This document shows, piece by piece, positions 42,584 through 50,630 of a stretch of 64,000 nt of DNA. The notes under the pieces were generated by a model. The model made no database searches and was not told where the DNA came from. It worked only from the letters and a program-made list of their open reading frames with translations. How positions within the stretch are numbered: the stretch's first letter is position 1; the number at the start of each line of letters is the position of its first letter. Source of the stretch: Halorussus litoreus (lineage in GTDB: Archaea; Halobacteriota; Halobacteria; Halobacteriales; Haladaptataceae); assembly GCF_003382685.1 (NCBI RefSeq), contig NZ_KZ859507.1, positions 1-64,000 on the forward strand, written 5' to 3'. The translations under genes and the position numbers were made by a program.

Positions 42584-42747
42584 CCGAGCCGACCCCGACG
42601 GAAGACCGCTCTCGACGGATTAGGCCCTTGCTGGTCCGAGCCGGTATTCGGTCGAGACGCATCGGCTGTCATTCTCTCCGAAGTGGCTTCTACGGCGGTT
42701 ACGGCCAAGCAACGCACTTAATCCGCTCGAACCGCTATAAATCATCG

Positions 42748-45681
42748 ATGAGCGACGGAGCGGCCGCGGGTTCTGCGGCTTTCGCCAAACTGGGCGAGCA
42801 GGTGCGGGCGGCGCTCTCCGAACGGGGGTTCTCGACTCCCACGGAGCCACAGCGCCGCGCCATCCCGCCGCTGGCCCGCGGCGAGAACGCGCTGGTCGTC
42901 GCGCCCACCGGCACCGGCAAGACCGAGACCGCGATGCTCCCCGTGCTGGACGCCATCGCGCAGGCCCACGCCGAGGACGGCCCGCGGTTCGGCTTCTCGG
43001 CGCTCTACATCACGCCGCTGCGGGCGCTCAACCGCGACATGCGCCAGCGGCTGGAGTGGTGGGGCGAGGAACTCGACCTCCGGGTCGACGTGCGCCACGG
43101 CGACACCACAGACTACCAGCGACAGAAGCAGGCCAACAACCCGCCGGACGTGCTGGTGACGACGCCCGAGACGCTGCAAGCGATGCTCACCGGGTCGAAG
43201 CTCCGGAAAGCGCTCGAAGACGTGCATCACGTGGTCGTCGACGAGGTCCACGAACTCGCCAGCGCCAAGCGCGGCGCGCAGTTGACCGTCGGTCTGGAGC
43301 GACTGGCGGAACTCGCGGGCGACTTCCAGCGCATCGGCCTGTCGGCGACCGTGGGCGACCCCGAGGAAGTCGGGCAGTTCCTCGTCGGCGCGCCGGGACG
43401 CGACGGAGCGCCGGGTTCGGGGCGCGCTGGGGAACCGGGTTCGGAGGGCGACGCCGAATCGGATTCGGAACGCGGCGCGCCCGCCATCGTCGAGGTCGAC
43501 GTGGGGAGCAAGGTCGAGTTCGCGGTCCGCGAACCCGAGATTACGGAGGAGGACGGCCGACTCGCGGGCGAACTGATGACCGACGAGTCGGTCGCCAGCC
43601 ACGTCCGCGCGATCCGGGAGATCGTCGAGAACCACGACTCGACCCTGATCTTCGTCAACACGCGCCAGACTGCCGAAGCCCTCGGCTCGCGATTCAAGGA
43701 ACTCGACGCCAATATCGGCGTCCACCACGGCTCGCTGTCGAAGGAGGCCCGCATCGACGTGGAGGACCGGTTCAAGACCGGGAAGCTCGACGCCCTCCTC
43801 TGTACCTCCTCGATGGAACTTGGCATCGACGTGGGCCGCATCGACCACGTGGTCCAGTATTCGAGCCCTCGAGAGGTCGCGCGCCTGCTCCAGCGCGTCG
43901 GGCGCGCGGGCCACCGCTCCGAGCAGACCTCCCACGGCACCATCATCACCAAGCACCCCGACGGCACGCTCGAAGCGCTCGCCATCGCTCGCCGGGCCAA
44001 GGACGGCGACGTGGAGGACGCCGAGATCCACGACGGCAGCCTCGACACCGTGGCGAACCAGATCGTCGGGCTCGTGATGGACTTCGGCGACCTGTCGGCG
44101 ATGCGGGCCTACCGCATCGTCACGCGCGCCTACCCGTTCCGGGACCTCGGCGAGGAGGAGTTCCGCGAGGTCTGTCGCGAACTCAAGAGCAACCGGCTGG
44201 TCTGGCTCGACGAGGGCGACGATAGGCTCGAGAAGTCCTCGAAGACGTGGCAGTACTTCTACGCCAACCTCTCGATGATCCCCGACGAGCAGAAGTACGC
44301 GGTCGAGGACATCGCGAGCGGCTCGCAGGTCGGCACCCTCGACGAGCGGTTCGTCGTCAACTTCGCCGAGCCGGGCGAGGTGTTCGTCCAGCGCGGCGAG
44401 ATGTGGCGCATCACGGAGGTCGACGACGACGAGGAGGCGGTGAAGGTGTCGCCCATCGAGGACCCCGGCGGCGAGATTCCCTCGTGGGTCGGCGAGGAGA
44501 TCCCGGTGCCCTACGACGTGGCACAGGAGGTCGGCGAGATGCGGGCGGTCGCCGGCCCCCAGTTCGAACGCGGCGCGCCCCGAGAGGGCGTCGCGCGGGA
44601 GTTCACCGACCGCTATCCGACCGACGAGTACACCGCCAGCGAGGCGCTCGACCAGCTCGACAAGCACGCAGAGGCGGGCGACCCCGTCCCCACCGCCGAC
44701 CGGATCGTGGTCGAGCACGCCGCTCGGACAATCGTCGTCAATTCGTGTTTCGGCCACAAGGTCAACGAGACGCTGGGCCGGGTGCTCTCCTCGCTGGTCG
44801 GCCAGCGCACCGGCTCGTCGGTCGGCCTCGAAGTCGACCCGTACCGCATCGAACTCGACGTGCCGCCGAAGGTCTCGGGCCGCGAGGTCGCGGACGTACT
44901 CTCCGGCACCGACCCCGATCACGTCGCGGCAATCATCGAGTTGAGCCTCAAGCACTCCGACTCGCTGAAGTTCAAGCTCTCGCAGGTCGCCGCGAAGTTC
45001 GGCGCGCTCCGGCGCTGGGAGGGCGGTGCGGGCGGCCCCCGAATCGACCGCCTGCTGGCCGCGCTGGAGGACACCCCGATGTACGACGAGGCGGTTCGGG
45101 AGGTGTTTCACGACGACCTCGCGGTCGAGCAGGCCAGCGAAATCCTCGCCCGCATCCAGTCGGGCGAGATCGAGATCGTCACGACCGGTGGACACACCCC
45201 CATCGGCACCGGCGGCATCTCGTCGGGCCGGGAACTCCTCGCGCCGGAGAACGCCGACGCGAGCGTCATCCAGACCGTCAGGGAGCGCATCCGGGACGAC
45301 GAGGTCATCCTGTTCTGTCTCCACTGCGAGGAGTACGAGCGCACCAAGCCGGTCCGGCGCGTACGCGACCAGCCCAGTTGTCCCGAGTGCGGATCGACTA
45401 GGATCGCGGCGCTCAACCCGTGGGCCGACGAAGTGGTCAAGGCGGTCCGCGCGCCCGAGAAGGACGACGAGCAGGAGAAGATGACCCGGCGCGCCTACAA
45501 GGCCGCGAACCTCGTCCAGAGCCACGGCAAACAGGCCGTGATCGCACTCGCTGCTCGCGGGGTCGGCCCGCAGAACGCGGCCCGTATCATCGCCAAGCTC
45601 CGCGAGGACGAAGACGACTTCTACCGGGATATCCTCGCCCAAGAGCGCCAGTACGCGCGGACCCAATCGTTCTGGGACTGA
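42748..45681 (+). CDS. lhr: Lhr-type ATP-dependent helicase
   Basis: Large superfamily 2 helicase of about 977 residues, of the Lhr family that remodels DNA repair intermediates. Domain 1 has Walker A VAPTGTGKTE near residue 52 and VVDEVHEL near residue 165 with SAT near residue 195. Domain 2 shows QRVGRAGHRSE near residue 390. The middle contains a Gly/Ser/Asp-rich insertion near residues 215-245. The C-terminal Lhr core is followed by a zinc-finger-like CLHCEEYE...CPECG near residues 855-880. A CTTAAT box ends 26 bases before the ATG. Lhr helicases unwind RNA:DNA hybrids and forks; a role in stress is inferred. Confidence 0.93.
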   Translation: MSDGAAAGSAAFAKLGEQVRAALSERGFSTPTEPQRRAIPPLARGENALVVAPTGTGKTETAMLPVLDAIAQAHAEDGPRFGFSALYITPLRALNRDMRQRLEWWGEELDLRVDVRHGDTTDYQRQKQANNPPDVLVTTPETLQAMLTGSKLRKALEDVHHVVVDEVHELASAKRGAQLTVGLERLAELAGDFQRIGLSATVGDPEEVGQFLVGAPGRDGAPGSGRAGEPGSEGDAESDSERGAPAIVEVDVGSKVEFAVREPEITEEDGRLAGELMTDESVASHVRAIREIVENHDSTLIFVNTRQTAEALGSRFKELDANIGVHHGSLSKEARIDVEDRFKTGKLDALLCTSSMELGIDVGRIDHVVQYSSPREVARLLQRVGRAGHRSEQTSHGTIITKHPDGTLEALAIARRAKDGDVEDAEIHDGSLDTVANQIVGLVMDFGDLSAMRAYRIVTRAYPFRDLGEEEFREVCRELKSNRLVWLDEGDDRLEKSSKTWQYFYANLSMIPDEQKYAVEDIASGSQVGTLDERFVVNFAEPGEVFVQRGEMWRITEVDDDEEAVKVSPIEDPGGEIPSWVGEEIPVPYDVAQEVGEMRAVAGPQFERGAPREGVAREFTDRYPTDEYTASEALDQLDKHAEAGDPVPTADRIVVEHAARTIVVNSCFGHKVNETLGRVLSSLVGQRTGSSVGLEVDPYRIELDVPPKVSGREVADVLSGTDPDHVAAIIELSLKHSDSLKFKLSQVAAKFGALRRWEGGAGGPRIDRLLAALEDTPMYDEAVREVFHDDLAVEQASEILARIQSGEIEIVTTGGHTPIGTGGISSGRELLAPENADASVIQTVRERIRDDEVILFCLHCEEYERTKPVRRVRDQPSCPECGSTRIAALNPWADEVVKAVRAPEKDDEQEKMTRRAYKAANLVQSHGKQAVIALAARGVGPQNAARIIAKLREDEDDFYRDILAQERQYARTQSFWD

Positions 45682-45727
45682 GTGAGAGGCTCCGCGGCGT
45701 CCGGGACGGACAGACCCTGAAACGAAT

Positions 45728-46675
45728 CTACCGACTCGTCCGAGCCACTTCCTCGCTCTCCTCCCCGCTCTCGTGAACCACGACGACCTCGCCCGGCAGG
45801 TCGTACTCGAAGTCTACCGTCGCCTCGTAGGGGACCTCGCCGACGCACTGGACGCCGACGGGGTCGCCCTCGGTCGCCCGAACCTGGACCGTCAGCTCGC
45901 CCGAATCTGCGTCGTAGTTCGCGTCCGCGAGTTCGAGGTCGTACCCCGGATCGGGCGTCCTGACCGTCCCCTCGACTCGGACCTGCTCGCCGTCGAAGGA
46001 CACCGACGCGCCGTTCTCCGTCCCGCAGGTTCCCTCGTCGACCGAGAGCTCGATCGCCGCGACTTTTGGTTCGGCACAGCCCATCATCGTTGACTGCGTG
46101 ACCGTCTCGACGCGACCGTCGGACGCGACGCGCGCGTCGGTCGCCGAGGCGTTGCAGTCGAACAGCGCACGCTCGACGCGGACCGTGGTCGGCTGTTCGC
46201 CCGCGAGGCCCACCGCGACCTGGTAATCGCCGGGTTCGTTCAGCGCGACTTCGAGGGAGGCGTCGCCGTCGAACTCGACCGTTCTGTCGAGGAGTTGCGT
46301 CGCGTCGCGCGAGACGCGAACGACGAGTTCCCGCGATTCGTCGGCGTCGTTCCAGACCCGCACGTCGTGGGGACGATTGTTGTCGGGGAACGCGACCGAC
46401 TCACGGTCCCCCACCGCGAGCGACTGGAACGGGTCCTCCGCGGCCGGGTCGATGCCGGAGAAGTCGTCGGATCCGTCGGAATCGTCTCTGGTCGTCTCGC
46501 TCGGCTCGGTGGTCGTTCCACTCGTGCTCGCAGTCGTCTCGACCGCTCGAATCGTGGTCGTTCGTTCTGTGCGGTCGCCAGTTGCGGGGTCGCGGCTCGC
46601 GCTTCCGAGACAGCCGGCGAGACACGCCAGCGATGCCAGCGGGGAGGTGCGCCGGAGGAGGGCTCGGCGGTTCAT
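45728..46675 (-). CDS. Secreted lipoprotein, unknown function
   Basis: Exported protein of about 315 residues. The leader MNRRALLRRTSPLASLACLAGC has twin arginines and a lipobox with the lipidated Cys near residue 22. A Thr/Glu/Ser-rich spacer (about 25-75) follows. The mature part is beta-sandwich-like, with four cysteines (for example in ALFDCNAS, MMGCAEP, GTCGTEN and VQCVGE) that could form two disulfides. Strand patterns such as SLEVALNEPGDYQVAVGLAGE resemble Ig-like domains. It is convergent with lhr. No family was recognised. Confidence 0.75.
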   Translation of the reverse strand: MNRRALLRRTSPLASLACLAGCLGSASRDPATGDRTERTTTIRAVETTASTSGTTTEPSETTRDDSDGSDDFSGIDPAAEDPFQSLAVGDRESVAFPDNNRPHDVRVWNDADESRELVVRVSRDATQLLDRTVEFDGDASLEVALNEPGDYQVAVGLAGEQPTTVRVERALFDCNASATDARVASDGRVETVTQSTMMGCAEPKVAAIELSVDEGTCGTENGASVSFDGEQVRVEGTVRTPDPGYDLELADANYDADSGELTVQVRATEGDPVGVQCVGEVPYEATVDFEYDLPGEVVVVHESGEESEEVARTSR

Positions 46676-46787
46676 ACCCGCCACTTGTGGAGCTACTTCA
46701 AAGGGTCTTCCGTAAGCTCAAACGCCGATTTTACCCTTTCTCGGAGCTGAACGTCGCGTTCGATGAGGAGGATTCCGCGGGGGCTGT

Positions 46788-47126
46788 TCACTCCAGAAGG
46801 ACGTAGTTCTCGGTGACGGTCACGTGGTAGCCCGCGTAGCGGAACTGGACTTCGAGGTCGTTCGATATCTCGTCGGTCCTCGTGAACACGAGCCCCGCGA
46901 CTGGGGAGGGCGTTCTGGAAGCGAAGAGGTCGTCGAGCGCGTCCGGGTCGAGGTTCGCGCCGAGCGCCGGAAGCGAGTCCCTGTCGACGCCTTCGGCGGT
47001 CGCGACCGCCTCGACGACCGCCTCGGTGGCGCGTTCGTCCCGCTGTATCATGTGGCGACGGCTCGGACCGTCGCTCGCTCGCTTGGAATCGTTCATCTCG
47101 AAACCGGGGAGTTCCCGTTTCGACAC
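46788..47126 (-). CDS. HalOD1 output-domain protein
   Basis: Protein of 112 residues (or 102 from the ATG at 47096). The HalOD1 domain covers residues 35-112, with the helix ERATEAVVEAVATAEGVDRDSL, the acidic turn LDPDALDDLFASR, and the beta C-terminal FRYAGYHVTVTENYVLLE. The domain is common in haloarchaeal signalling proteins as an output or dimerisation module; alone it has no assigned role. A TTTACAATTA stretch near 47150 fits a leaderless start at 47126. The gap to 47247 contains nothing recognised. Confidence 0.82.
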   Translation of the reverse strand: MSKRELPGFEMNDSKRASDGPSRRHMIQRDERATEAVVEAVATAEGVDRDSLPALGANLDPDALDDLFASRTPSPVAGLVFTRTDEISNDLEVQFRYAGYHVTVTENYVLLE

Positions 47127-47247
47127 TCCGATACCGACTTCAAAACAGTATTTACAATTATTGCACAGGTTATATGTAAAATTTTCCGTGGGCGATGAAC
47201 CTCTCGGGCGAACGGGCGATATCGCGGGCCACGCGACGGTGCTCGCG

Positions 47248-48498
47248 CTACGTCTCGTTTGCCGTCCACCACTCGACGAGGCTCGCCGCGCGCTCGCGCT
47301 CGCCCTCGTTGGTCGTCTGGTTGCGCGGCGAGGCCCGCTTCTTGTTCTCCAGGGCGTTCTCCTCGGCGATATTGGCGGCCTTCTTGAACGCGGCGCGCGC
47401 GCCGTACTCCTCGCCGGTCCCCGAGAAGATACCCTCGTCGGTAAACAACCGGACCGTACACTGGATGAGCGGCGTTCCGCGGTGGCGCTCCTTGTGCTTG
47501 TGGAATCGCACGTTGGCTTCGAGGATGTCCATCTTCTCGTACTTGCCGTCGATCTCGTCCACGCGGTCGGCGATATCCCCGCGGTCGAGGTCGTCGAGCA
47601 GGGTCACGCCGAACACCTGCACGTCGGCAACCTCCTCCTCGCCGGTCCACGTCAGCGCCCGGAGCAGGTCGGTCGTGGTCACGATGCCCGACGGCGACTC
47701 GAAGTCGTCGGGGACGACGATCAGCGACGAGTAGCCGTACTCGTTCATCTCCCCGAGCGCCTCGTCGAGGCCCGCGTCGAGGCCGATGGTCGCGCATGGC
47801 GAGTTCATCACGTCGCGCGCCGGCAGCGCGAGCAGTTTAGCCTGCGAACCAGACCGCTCGCCCCACCCGCCGTGGGTTCGTCCCTGACTCTTCGAGACGC
47901 CGCCGCCGAACGAATCCTGGGCGTTGTTGGCGTTGCCGCCCTGTTCCTGATTCAGCTCCCGGGTCGTGAACTCCACGAGGTCGTAGAGGCTGATCATCCC
48001 CACGGCGTCGGTGCCGTCGACGACCGGGACGCGCGTGAACTTGTGCGTCCGGACGACGTGGATGACCTCGCCGATCTCGGTGTCGGGTTCGACGCTCACC
48101 ACGTCCTGGGTGTACACGTCCGACACGTCGAGCGCGGCGAGGTTCTCGTGGACCATCTCCAGCAGGTCGTCGGCGGTCACCACGCCGACGAACCGGTCGC
48201 CATCGAACACGGGGAGGAGCTTGAACTCGTTCTCGACCATCAGGCGCGCGGTTTCGCGTACGTCCTCGTCTTGGCTGACCTTCGGCGGATTCCGAACCAC
48301 CGACTGGGCCTTCTGGTCGGGGTCGTGGTGCGAACTCACCAGTTCCTTCCGGGTGACGAGCCCGTCGAACTTGCCCTCTCCGCGGACCACGATGCCTTCG
48401 AGGGTCTGGTCCTCGTCGAAGATTCCCCTGAGTTTCCCGACTCGGGTTCCGGGGTTCACGTCAACGTACTCGGTCGTAACGGCGTCGGCGATATCCAT
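47248..48498 (-). CDS. Four-CBS-domain protein with HPF-like C-terminal tail
   Basis: Protein of 416 residues. CBS domains lie at about 5-50, 62-115, 125-175 and 225-280, with motifs such as DDLLEMVHENL and GMISLYDLVE; a Gly/Ser/Asn-rich linker separates the third and fourth. The last 110 residues (KYEKMDILEANVRFHKHKE, IQCTVRLFTDEGIFSGTGEEY, ARAAFKKAANIAE) resemble the S30AE fold of ribosome hibernation factors. CBS domains usually bind adenylates, so the protein may link energy state to ribosome dormancy. Similar CBS-plus-HPF-like proteins occur in archaea; the role here is inference. Confidence 0.78.
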   Translation of the reverse strand: MDIADAVTTEYVDVNPGTRVGKLRGIFDEDQTLEGIVVRGEGKFDGLVTRKELVSSHHDPDQKAQSVVRNPPKVSQDEDVRETARLMVENEFKLLPVFDGDRFVGVVTADDLLEMVHENLAALDVSDVYTQDVVSVEPDTEIGEVIHVVRTHKFTRVPVVDGTDAVGMISLYDLVEFTTRELNQEQGGNANNAQDSFGGGVSKSQGRTHGGWGERSGSQAKLLALPARDVMNSPCATIGLDAGLDEALGEMNEYGYSSLIVVPDDFESPSGIVTTTDLLRALTWTGEEEVADVQVFGVTLLDDLDRGDIADRVDEIDGKYEKMDILEANVRFHKHKERHRGTPLIQCTVRLFTDEGIFSGTGEEYGARAAFKKAANIAEENALENKKRASPRNQTTNEGERERAASLVEWWTANET

Positions 48499-48906
48499 TG
48501 ATTCCCCACCTACCCTCCTTTTGCGTGGCGCTACGCTTCAACCTTGTTCCCGTTTCGTACGTCGTATTCTCTATGCCGGGAACGACCGGCACACACGGTG
48601 CGGGAACGACCTGCACTCCTATGGCCTCGACAGTGCTCGGCGCGCTCGAAGATTGCGCATCGGGAAACGTTTTCTCGAAAGCTCTCGGCGCAGTCGGGGA
48701 CTACGCAACCGACGACAGGTCTTCGAAAGCCCTCGGCGCGGTCGCGGTCGCTCTGCGGGATATCTCGCGCCCGCAGTTCTGCGGGCGCGAGATATTGGCC
48801 GCGCTGAGGCGACTAAACTGAACGCGACCGCGCCTCGCCCTTTCAGTCCGCCAGGGCGTGGTTTGGTACACGAGCCGAACCCGGTGGTCGGGTGATCCAA
48901 GTCCAA
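48499..48906. other. Intergenic region with repeat family A, copy 2
   Basis: No supported gene. The right part is the dispersed repeat at 48724-48849. Left of it two related blocks CTCGAAAGCTCTCGGCGC and TTCGAAAGCCCTCGGCGC (near 48673 and 48722) suggest that the repeat's end was duplicated. Confidence 0.6.
48724..48849 (-). repeat. Dispersed intergenic repeat family A, copy 2
   Basis: On the minus strand it begins GGACTGAAAGGGCG and ends with the GAGGGCTTTCG block, as in copy 1 at 3416-3546, and shares the ATATCCCGCAGAGCGACCG block. It contains a perfect 16-base hairpin: 48760-48775 pairs with 48780-48795 around GTTC. The stem sequence differs from copy 1, but its position and the compensating bases match, which points to selection on structure or to a mobile-element terminus. 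Confidence 0.72.
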
Positions 48907-49488
48907 CTAACTTGACCCCGCACCGAGCGCGCCCGCGGACACCAGCAGGCCGCTCGCGCCGGTCGCCAGCGCGAACAGCCACGCGCCGGTCAGGCCGAGC
49001 GAGAGCGCAACCACGGCCGACTGGACCAGGAGGGACGGTTCGGTCGAGAGCGCGCTCGTCACGACGGTCATCCCGCCGTAGACGACGACCAGCGGGAGGC
49101 CGACGAGCAGGCCGAGCGGGGTGAGCGCGAGGTCGAGCCACGCCGGAATCGTCGCGACGAGCGTGGCGGCCAGATAGGCCGCGATGGCGAGCGCGAGGAC
49201 GCCGAGGATCGCCAGCGTGCGGTCGGTCGGCCGGAGCGCGAGCCGGGCGTACGGGTGGCTCTCGGCGAGCGACGGGGCGTCCACCAGCGCGAGGACGCCC
49301 ACCGCGAGCAGGTAGCTCCCCGCGAGCGCGGCCAGCGCGTAGCCCGCGTGGGTCGGGGCGAGGCACGCCTGTCCCGCCGGACAGCTCATCGCCGCATCGC
49401 GGTAGACGAAGTACAGCGCCGGGACCGCGAACACGAGGAGGGGGAGCGCGAGGCTGCGACGGGGCCGGAGCGCGGCGAGTATCTCCAT
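48907..49488 (-). CDS. Polytopic membrane protein
   Basis: Protein of about 193 residues with five to six hydrophobic segments (about 15-35, 50-72, 92-118, 124-145, 150-175 and the C terminus). The external loop after the first segment has two cysteines (MSCPAGQACLAP). No enzymatic motif is visible. The ATG at 49488 is preferred to one 21 bases upstream because it precedes the first hydrophobic stretch at normal distance. The function is unknown. Confidence 0.7.
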   Translation of the reverse strand: MEILAALRPRRSLALPLLVFAVPALYFVYRDAAMSCPAGQACLAPTHAGYALAALAGSYLLAVGVLALVDAPSLAESHPYARLALRPTDRTLAILGVLALAIAAYLAATLVATIPAWLDLALTPLGLLVGLPLVVVYGGMTVVTSALSTEPSLLVQSAVVALSLGLTGAWLFALATGASGLLVSAGALGAGSS

Positions 49489-49519
49489 ACTGATTCGTTG
49501 GACAGGCATCGAAATAAAG

Positions 49520-49564
49520 GTGGTCGGGGAAAGCGTGGTCGGGGAAAGCGTGGTCGGGGAAAGC
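49520..49564 (-). repeat. Three perfect 15-base tandem units
   Basis: GTGGTCGGGGAAAGC three times in succession, 32-76 bases upstream of the membrane protein start. It could affect promoter spacing; the unit resembles no known binding site. Confidence 0.85.
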
Positions 49565-49624
49565 GTGCTCGTGTGAGAGGTGGCCGTGGAGGCTGTTCGG
49601 TCTGCTCGGGGGTTCGCCGTCGAC

Positions 49625-50515
49625 TCAGTACTTGACTAGCTTCGTCGCGTAGCTGTCGTGGTCGAGCTTGTACCCGTTGTCCATGTAGTAGTAGTCCTGA
49701 TAGCCCGACCAGCCCGCCTCGTCGTCGAAGATGCCCTCGATGCTCTGCTCGGCATCCTCGAACGAGGTCGCCTCGTGTGGCACCGAACTGTCGACGTGGG
49801 CCGAGCCAGAGACGTAGCCGCCAAACTCCCACATCTTGAGGTGCTCGCGCCCGAGGAAGCCGAACGTCCCGGTCGCGACCGACTCGTGCTGCTGCTCGAA
49901 AGAGTACGTGTCGCTGTTCCACGCGTACCGGTTGTACTGGACCACGCTGTCCGTCCAGCCGTTGCTCGTCAGCACGCCCGCGACGTCGTTGGCCCCTTTC
50001 TCGGAGATGATGTTCATCGGCGCGCTGGTCTCGTAGCCGCCGTCGACCGCCTCGTACTCCCAGATGCCGTAGTCTTGATCGCTCTCGTCGGGGTCGTGGT
50101 CCTCGGTGCCGACGCCGCGCGTCGACTCGAAGTGAGCCTTCCACTCGTCGGTCTTCGCGTAGTAGGTGTCCCACGGCCGCTTGGTCGTCTCGGTCGCCCG
50201 CTGCGGGAGGTCGTCGGCCTCGGGTTTCGGCCGGTCGAACGTCTCGGTCGTCGTGAGTACCGGCGGGGTGAGCCCGTACCGCCGCGCGAGGTCGTCGCTG
50301 ACCTTGCGCTTCTCGATTGTCACGCTGTCGGGCGTCACCTGCATCTTGACGATCTCGTGACCGGTAACGCGGAACTTCTCCGGACCGGGTGAGTCCGAGT
50401 CCGACTGCGCGCTGCCCTCGCGGGACAGCAGGGGGACGCCGAGCGCGCCGACGCCGAGCGCTGCTGCACTCTTCAGGAACTGTCGTCGACTGTCGTCGGG
50501 GGAGTCGTTCGTCAT
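49625..50515 (-). CDS. Tat-exported protein, unknown function
   Basis: Protein of 296 residues. The Tat signal is DDSRRQFLKSAAALGVGAL (twin Arg at residues 9-10) with cleavage expected after GSAQS near residue 38. The mature part of about 255 residues is rich in Tyr, Trp, His and Asp, with the segments VLTSNGWTDSVVQYNRYAW, FLGREHLKMWEFGGYVSGS and AGWSGYQDYYYMDNGYKLD. The R-E-H-L-K-M-W block distantly recalls the LssY C-terminal family, but I am not confident of the match. No lipobox is present, so it should be free or S-layer-bound. Confidence 0.7.
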   Translation of the reverse strand: MTNDSPDDSRRQFLKSAAALGVGALGVPLLSREGSAQSDSDSPGPEKFRVTGHEIVKMQVTPDSVTIEKRKVSDDLARRYGLTPPVLTTTETFDRPKPEADDLPQRATETTKRPWDTYYAKTDEWKAHFESTRGVGTEDHDPDESDQDYGIWEYEAVDGGYETSAPMNIISEKGANDVAGVLTSNGWTDSVVQYNRYAWNSDTYSFEQQHESVATGTFGFLGREHLKMWEFGGYVSGSAHVDSSVPHEATSFEDAEQSIEGIFDDEAGWSGYQDYYYMDNGYKLDHDSYATKLVKY

Positions 50516-50630
50516 GGTTGCAATTAAACCACCGAACGGACGTAATTTAAATCTAGAGCGAAAAGTGAAATTAAAACGAGTGCTCCGTCGGTGAAGGACT
50601 CCAGCAGGAATCGGGACGAACAGTCTTAGC

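Noticed and set aside
42748..45681. Lhr and the nearby HNH_repeat or RPA genes as parts of a defence island
   Set aside because: Lhr and RPA are core repair genes in haloarchaea, and no nuclease, toxin or known defence gene accompanies them.
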